DNA of 64,000 bases from Actinotalea sp. JY-7876 (lineage in GTDB: Bacteria; Actinomycetota; Actinomycetes; Actinomycetales; Cellulomonadaceae), in assembly GCF_014042015.1 (NCBI RefSeq), contig NZ_CP059493.1, positions 2,294,001-2,358,000 of the forward strand, in the 5' to 3' direction. A program made the position numbers and the translations under genes. The notes beneath the pieces were generated by a model, which saw nothing but the letters and a program-made list of their open reading frames with translations, made no database searches and was not told the origin of the DNA. This document shows, in pieces, positions 55,107-64,000 of this stretch (position 1 is its first letter; every line of letters begins with the position of its first letter).

Positions 55107-56501
55107 CTAGCCGGCGAGCGCGGCGGGAGGCGGCGCAGCCGGCATGCCCGCGGGCACGGCGGGCGTGCGGGCCGCGCCGTAGGTGAGCCGCCGCAGGAGC
55201 GCCTCGAACGGGCCCCGCACGCCGCGGGCCGCCATGAGCGTCGCCGCGGCGAGCGTGAGGAGCCACGCGGCCGCCGCGAGGCCGAAGGACGCGAGGGGGT
55301 GCAGGCCCTCGCCGAGCCCCAGGCCCCACGGCGAGAGCAGCGGCGCGAGCAGGAACGACTGGCCGAGGTAGCCCGTCAGCGACCGCTCCCCCAGCGCCGC
55401 GAGGGCGCCGGTGGCGCCGCGGTGGCCGCGCCCCTGCCGGCGGTGGGCCAGCAGGGCGAAGCCGCACACGTAGCCGATGCCCGCGTACATCCCGCCGAGC
55501 AGGGTCGCGTACGAGGCGGCGAACATCCCGCCGGGCCCCGGCTGCCACACCCCGAGCGCGATGAGGGCCACGGGCAGCGCGCTGACGACGTTGACCGCCA
55601 TGCCGGACCGGAAGACGCGCCGCAGCCCCGGCAGGTGCTGGCCCGGCGCCGTGAGCCACCCCGCCCGCTGGAGCATGACGCCGACGACGACGAGCGGCAC
55701 GAAGCCCAGCAGCACCAGCACCATCGCGATGCCGCCGACCTCCGCGACGAGCCCGGTGACCATGCTCTGCGCGTAGGTGCGCCCCATCAGCGGCGCGCCG
55801 GCCGCCGTGGCGTCGTCCGTCAGCAGCGTCGCGGCGGCGAGGAACGTGGTCATCCCGACGGCGACGTAGGCCAGGCTGCCCCACAGCCACCGCCGCAGCG
55901 CGCGGTCCGAGGCCTGCACGAGGGCGAGCGCGACGAACCCGGTGGCGCCGTAGGCGGCGATGATGTCCCCCGCGAACAGCAGCACGCCGTGCAGCACGCC
56001 GAGCACCACCAGCCACGTGCTGCGCCGGGCCAGGACGGCACGGACCGCGCCGGCCGTCGCGCCGCGGCTGCGCATGCGGGAGGCCATCATGGCGAGGCCG
56101 AAGCCGTAGAGGACGGCGAACATCGGGCGCGAGCGCTCGGCGACGAGCAGCTGCTCGACGAACATCGCGACACGGTCGGCGGCCGAGGCGTCCACGGGGT
56201 TCTGGTACGGGTCCAGTGCCGTGCCGTACCGGTAGAAGCCGACGTTCGCGAGCGCGATGAGCAGCAGCATCGCGCCGCGCGCGACGTCCGGGGCGAGCGA
56301 CCGCTCGGGGCGGGTGATCGGCGCGGGCGGCTCCGCGGCCGCCAGGGGCGCCGGGGGTGGCGCAGCCACGGGCGGCGGCCATGCCACCGCGGGCGGCGGG
56401 GGTGCGAACGGCGGGCGCGGCGGCCCGGGCGCAAACGCCGGCGGCGGAGGCGGCGGCGGAGTGGGCGGCGGAGGCGGCGGCGCGGCACCCGGGGTCGCCA
56501 T
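55107..56501 (-). CDS. DUF418-domain membrane protein with poly-Pro N-terminus
   Basis: The 464-residue protein begins with about 60 residues of Pro/Ala (runs of six to seven Pro), then a DUF418-type membrane domain: RSLAPDVARGAMLLLIALANVGFY, RSRPMFAVLYGFGLAMMASRM, GVLHGVLLFAGDIIAAYG, and the terminal ALAALGERSLTGYLGQSFLLAPL...WGLGLGEGL. There are about nine to ten helices. DUF418 proteins are related to acyltransferase-like YeiB; their activity is not known. A TAGCGT -10 box ends 8 nt before the ATG. Confidence 0.85.
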   Translation of the reverse strand: MATPGAAPPPPPPTPPPPPPPAFAPGPPRPPFAPPPPAVAWPPPVAAPPPAPLAAAEPPAPITRPERSLAPDVARGAMLLLIALANVGFYRYGTALDPYQNPVDASAADRVAMFVEQLLVAERSRPMFAVLYGFGLAMMASRMRSRGATAGAVRAVLARRSTWLVVLGVLHGVLLFAGDIIAAYGATGFVALALVQASDRALRRWLWGSLAYVAVGMTTFLAAATLLTDDATAAGAPLMGRTYAQSMVTGLVAEVGGIAMVLVLLGFVPLVVVGVMLQRAGWLTAPGQHLPGLRRVFRSGMAVNVVSALPVALIALGVWQPGPGGMFAASYATLLGGMYAGIGYVCGFALLAHRRQGRGHRGATGALAALGERSLTGYLGQSFLLAPLLSPWGLGLGEGLHPLASFGLAAAAWLLTLAAATLMAARGVRGPFEALLRRLTYGAARTPAVPAGMPAAPPPAALAG

Positions 56502-56512
56502 GGCGCGGGACG

Positions 56513-56935
56513 CTACCGGTCGGCGTCGGCGAGCGCGAGCACCACGAGGGCGAGGAGCGCCTCGCCGTACGCGTCGGCGGCGGTCGCGGCCGTGAACCGT
56601 GCCTCCTCGCCGGAGGCGGACCGGGTCGTGACCTGCCACGCGTCGTCCGCCCGGGCGAGCGAGACGAAGGTCGAACCGAGCAGGTCGCGCAGCTGGTCCT
56701 CGCGGGGCATCCAGAGCGCGTCCTCCTGGGCGACCGAGTCCAGGGCCCACTCCGTCGTGCCGTTGAACCCGAGGATGGTGCCGGTCGGGTACTCGCGCGC
56801 CTCGATGGTCATCTCGCTGAGGGTGAAGAGCTCGTCCTCGAGACCGTCCTGCGGGATGACGAAGCGGTCGCCGGCGGCGGGCCTCCACCGCAGTCCGGCG
56901 TCACGCAGGGCGGCGGCGAGATGCTGGGAGATCAT
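56513..56935 (-). CDS. Conserved hypothetical protein (140 aa)
   Basis: The 140-residue soluble protein (SQHLAAALRDAGLRWRPAAG, FVIPQDGLEDELFTLSEMTIE, GTILGFNGTTEWALDSV, AYGEALLALVVLAL) has an alpha/beta pattern with no motif I recognise. It overlaps the GNAT gene upstream by 4 bp (ATGA) and so is likely cotranslated with it. It lies close to the DUF418 gene start. No signal or membrane segment. Confidence 0.75.
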   Translation of the reverse strand: MISQHLAAALRDAGLRWRPAAGDRFVIPQDGLEDELFTLSEMTIEAREYPTGTILGFNGTTEWALDSVAQEDALWMPREDQLRDLLGSTFVSLARADDAWQVTTRSASGEEARFTAATAADAYGEALLALVVLALADADR

Positions 56936-57752
56936 GCGCCCAGTGTCTCCCGCGCGGGGCGCGACGGCAGGTCCACCGGGCGCTCGCGGTAGTGGTAACG
57001 GTCCGAGACCTCGAACCGGAGCCCCTCGTACAGCGCCCGGGCAGCCGCGTTGCCCTCCTCGACCTGGAGGAACGCCCACCCGGCGCCCAGCGTGCGGGCG
57101 TGGTCCAGGGCCGCGAGCGTCAGGAGCCGGCCGACCCCGGTCCGTCGCGCCGCGGGCGCGACGGCCAGGCAGGAGAGCCCGACCCAGCCGTCGGCGACGG
57201 CGGCACGGATCACGCCGAGGTCGCCGTCCTCGCGCCGGTCGGCGCGCAGGGTGAGGTACGCGGCGGGCGCGCCGCGCAGGAGGCGCTCCGCGAGGGCCAG
57301 GTCGACCTCGCGCTGCGCGGCCTTGACGCCCAGCCACCCGTGCAGCCACGCGGCGGTGGGCCGGTCCGCGATCTCCAGCCCGGGCGGGAGATCGCCGGGG
57401 CCCGGAGGACTCGCCAGGTCACGGACCATGACCGACGTCGGCGCCGCGACCGCGTAGCCGCGCCGCGCCAGCCGGGCGTCGAGGTCGTCCGGGGCCGAGT
57501 CGCGGCAGACCCGCACCACGGCCGGCAGCCCGCGCGCCGCGCACAGGTCCTCGGTCCGGTCGAGGGCCGCCTCGACGTCGCCCGGCGCGCGGAGGGCGGC
57601 CACGCTGTTGCCGCGTCGCGTGAATCCCTCCGAGAACCCCACGCGCCACCCGTCGACGTCGACCGCCTCGACCGGCGGCCACGTCGCGACCTCGGTGGCC
57701 AGACCGGGACGGCGGGCAGCGGCCGTGGCCGTGGCCGTGGGTGCGGGCGTCG

Positions 57753-57756
<4 letters not shown>
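56932..57756 (-). CDS. GNAT acetyltransferase with degenerate N-terminal half
   Basis: The 274-residue protein has a divergent N-terminal half (about 1-125) like a decayed GNAT domain, and a full C-terminal GNAT domain with LSCLAVAPAARRTGVGRLLTLAALDHAR (acetyl-CoA loop) and FLQVEEGNAAARALYEGLRF. Its GTG overlaps the next GNAT stop (GTGA). It is one of three acetyltransferases around ligA; the acceptor is unknown. Confidence 0.85.
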
Positions 57757-61882
<4,126 letters not shown>

Positions 61883-62977
61883 TCACCGGGCGGTCGAGGC
61901 GACGGTCGCCTCGGCCAGCACGCGCGTGCCGTCGTAGAGCACCGCCGACTGGCCCGGGGCCAGGCCGCGCAGCCCGTCGACCAGCTCGACCTCGATGCCG
62001 TGCGCGGCCGGCCCCACCAGCGCGCGGGCCCGCGCGGCGGCGGGTGCGCCGTGGGCCCGCACCTGCACCTCGCAGTCGAACCAGCCGCCGTCGGTGCGGT
62101 CCTCGAACCACACCGGGTCCGTCCCGCGAAGGCGCGTCACCGTGAGCAGCTCCGCGGCGCCCACCACCACCGTGTTCGAGGCCGGCTGGACCTCCAGGAC
62201 GTAGCGGGGTCGCCCGTCGGGCGCCGGCCGACCGAGCGCGAGCCCCTTGCGCTGCCCGACGGTGTAGGCGTAGGCGCCGTCGTGCCGGCCGAGGACCGTG
62301 CCGTCGACGTCGACGACGTCGCCCGGGCGCGAGCCGAGCCGCTCGCGCAGGAAGCCCTGGGTGTCGCCGTCGGCCACGAAGCAGATGTCGTAGGAGTCCG
62401 GCTTGGCGGAGACGCCGAGGCCCCGCGCCGCCGCCTCGGCCCGCACCTCGTCCTTCGAGGCGACGTCGCCGAGCGGGAACATCGCGCGTGCCAGGCGCTC
62501 GGGCCCCATGACCGCGAGCACGTAGGACTGGTCCTTGGCGGCGTCGCGCGCGCGGTGCAGCGCACGCCCGCCGTCGTCCGCGATCTCGACGCGCGCGTAG
62601 TGACCGGTGCACACGGCGTCGAAGCCGAGCGCGACCGCCTTGTCCAGCAGCGCCTCGAACTTGATGTGCTCGTTGCAGCGCACGCACGGGTTGGGCGTCC
62701 GCCCGGCCTCGTACTCGGCGACGAAGTCCGCCACGACCGTGCGCTCGAACGTCTCGGACAGGTCCCAGACGTAGTACGGGACGCCCAGCACGTCCGCCGC
62801 CCGCCGCGCGTCGCCGGCGTCCTCGATCGAGCAGCAGCCGCGCGAGCCCGTGCGGTACTCGTCGCGGTTGCGCGACAGCGCCATGTGGACCGCGACGACG
62901 TCGTGCCCGGCGTCGACCGCGCGGGCCGCGGCGACGGCGGAGTCGACACCACCGGAGAGGGCTGCCAGGACACGCAT
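61883..62977 (-). CDS. mnmA: tRNA-specific 2-thiouridylase
   Basis: The 364-residue enzyme puts sulphur on U34 of Lys, Glu and Gln tRNAs. The PP-loop [11 protein letters not shown] is at the N-terminus, the catalytic cysteines lie in [12 protein letters not shown] and [10 protein letters not shown], and [11 protein letters not shown] with the C-terminal beta-barrel follows. A TACCCT -10 box ends 6 nt before the ATG, so the mRNA is probably leaderless. The upstream ATG frame beyond 62977 is rejected because it lacks homology. Confidence 0.96.
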   Translation of the reverse strand: MRVLAALSGGVDSAVAAARAVDAGHDVVAVHMALSRNRDEYRTGSRGCCSIEDAGDARRAADVLGVPYYVWDLSETFERTVVADFVAEYEAGRTPNPCVRCNEHIKFEALLDKAVALGFDAVCTGHYARVEIADDGGRALHRARDAAKDQSYVLAVMGPERLARAMFPLGDVASKDEVRAEAAARGLGVSAKPDSYDICFVADGDTQGFLRERLGSRPGDVVDVDGTVLGRHDGAYAYTVGQRKGLALGRPAPDGRPRYVLEVQPASNTVVVGAAELLTVTRLRGTDPVWFEDRTDGGWFDCEVQVRAHGAPAAARARALVGPAAHGIEVELVDGLRGLAPGQSAVLYDGTRVLAEATVASTAR

Positions 62978-63041
62978 GCGGCCAGGGTACGTGCGCGCCC
63001 GGCCCCGAGGCGTCGGCGACGGCGGTGCGTGCCCGGGCGGA

Positions 63042-63509
63042 TCAGCGCAGGTCGACCCGGTAGACGTTGGTCTCCCGCGCGACGAAGCCGACCCGGCGGT
63101 AGAGCCGGTTCGCGGCCTCCCGCGACGGGCGCGAGGTGAGATCCACGGTCCGGGCACCGAGCTCGGCCGCGCGCGCGACGGCCGCCCGGAGCAGCGCCTC
63201 GCCGACCCCGCGCCCGCGCGCGGAGCCGTCGACGACGACGTCCTCGACCCACGCGCGGCGCCCCGTGGGCAACGGGAACTCCACCAGCGTGAGCGACCCG
63301 ACGACGTCTCCCCCGACCCGGGCCACGAGCATCGAGACGGCCGGGGAGTCGACGATCTCCGCCAGCGCCGCGGCCGTCACCGGCGCCGCGGACGACGACA
63401 GCTGCGGCAGCAGGCCCTCCCACGCCGCCACGAGCTCGGGCGTCACCGCCGTGACGACCTCGACGACGACGTCATCCGGACCGGACCGCTGGGTCACGCG
63501 CTGCTCCAT
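63042..63509 (-). CDS. GNAT-family N-acetyltransferase
   Basis: The 155-residue GNAT enzyme shows [32 protein letters not shown] (acetyl-CoA loop) and [36 protein letters not shown] (63516-63521) ends 6 nt before the ATG, indicating a leaderless mRNA, and lies back-to-back with the -10 of the divergent hydrolase. Substrate unknown. Confidence 0.88.
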   Translation of the reverse strand: MEQRVTQRSGPDDVVVEVVTAVTPELVAAWEGLLPQLSSSAAPVTAAALAEIVDSPAVSMLVARVGGDVVGSLTLVEFPLPTGRRAWVEDVVVDGSARGRGVGEALLRAAVARAAELGARTVDLTSRPSREAANRLYRRVGFVARETNVYRVDLR

Positions 63510-63541
63510 CCGGCGAGCGTAGGGCTCGCTACGGTGGCGGG

Positions 63542-64000
63542 ATGGCAACGGAGCAGCGGGTCGGCGAGCACGACGTGCGCACGAGCGACGGGCGCACCCT
63601 GCGCGCCTACGACGCACGACCGGACCGCGCGGACGCGCCGGTCGTGGTGTGGCACCACGGCTCCCCCCACTCCGGGCGGCTCCTGGCGCCGCTCCTGGAG
63701 CCCGCCGTCGAGCGCGGCATCCACCTGGTCACCTACGCGCGCCCGGCGTACGGCGGCTCGACCCCGCGGCCCGGCCGCGACGTCGCCTCGGCCGCCGACG
63801 ACGTCGCCCACGTCGCCGACGCGCTCGGCCTGGGCCGCTTCGCCGTGCTGGGACACTCCGGCGGCGGCCCGCACGCGCTCGCGTGCGCCGCCCTCCTCGC
63901 CGACCGCGTGACCGCGGCCGCCTCGCTGTCGGGCCCGGCGCCCTGGGACGGCGACGAGGCGTGGTTCGCCGGCATGCGCTCCGACGCCGCGCTGCGGGCG
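63542..64000 (+). CDS. Alpha/beta hydrolase, N-terminal part (cut by window edge)
   Basis: The first 153 residues show the oxyanion-hole region WHHGSPHSGRLLAPLL and the nucleophile elbow GHSGGGPHAL (Ser), the alpha/beta hydrolase hallmarks; the Asp and His of the triad lie beyond the edge. TACGGT (63530-63535) ends 6 nt before the ATG, so a leaderless start is likely. Substrate class unknown. It is not an OleB by its motifs. Confidence 0.85.
   Translation, partial: MATEQRVGEHDVRTSDGRTLRAYDARPDRADAPVVVWHHGSPHSGRLLAPLLEPAVERGIHLVTYARPAYGGSTPRPGRDVASAADDVAHVADALGLGRFAVLGHSGGGPHALACAALLADRVTAAASLSGPAPWDGDEAWFAGMRSDAALRA

Noticed and set aside
63542-64000. Alpha/beta hydrolase as the missing OleB
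   Set aside because: It is nearly 50 kb away, divergent from an acetyltransferase, has a GHSGGG serine nucleophile, whereas OleB is a haloalkane-dehalogenase type with Asp.

Overview
The window is very GC-rich, densely coded and mostly transcribed from the minus strand. Adjacent genes repeatedly overlap by 4 bp (ATGA/GTGA), and many starts look leaderless, with a TAnnnT hexamer 6-8 nt before the start codon. These traits, plus the order mnmA, MetE-like gene, ligA, gatCAB and ilvB-ilvN-ilvC-leuB (resembling the mycobacterial backbone), point to an actinobacterium. The imported-oligosaccharide locus and general gene content suggest a Cellulomonas-like member of the Micrococcales. Species cannot be fixed from the sequence alone.

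Layout. 1-8 kb: branched-chain amino acid genes on the minus strand (ilvB, a racemase-like gene, ilvN, ilvC, leuB, ilvE, cimA). Two separate attenuators with tiny Leu/Ile/Val-rich leader peptides precede ilvB and cimA. 8-15.6 kb: a PPOX flavoprotein gene, then a tightly overlapped five-gene operon (OleA-like thiolase, GT2 glycosyltransferase, P450, OleC-like AMP ligase, OleD-like reductase) with a divergent second P450. No OleB is present, so a beta-lactone-type or modified long-chain product is a reasonable hypothesis. 15.6-33.3 kb: a compact type VII-secretion-like (WXG100/EccC) locus with FHA proteins, a Ser/Thr kinase and a MoxR-DUF58-TgpA module. Three WXG-type genes share a 13-bp upstream element at nearly identical spacing. 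33.5-35.5 kb: a GNAT remnant and ilvD.

35.6-45 kb: a pterin dehydratase-VOC fusion, then a sugar locus (LacI regulator, binding protein, two permeases, GH3, GH43) resembling xylo-oligosaccharide uptake systems. The cytoplasmic hydrolases would cut imported oligosaccharides, and the transporter ATPase must be encoded elsewhere. 45-49 kb: a POT peptide transporter divergent from a fructosamine-kinase-like gene, a 2-hydroxyacid dehydrogenase and an acetyltransferase. 49.4-52.9 kb: gatCAB. 53-57 kb: a two-component system, a DUF418 membrane protein and small genes. 57-63.5 kb: three acetyltransferases, ligA, a MetE-like protein without metal ligands, and mnmA. The right edge cuts an alpha/beta hydrolase.

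The strongest candidates for something undescribed are the oleB-less OleACD/P450/GT2 cluster, the shared GGCGGAACCTTCC promoter element of the WXG genes, and the racemase-like gene embedded between ilvB and ilvN that has lost one catalytic residue. No rRNA, tRNA, CRISPR array or intact mobile element was seen.
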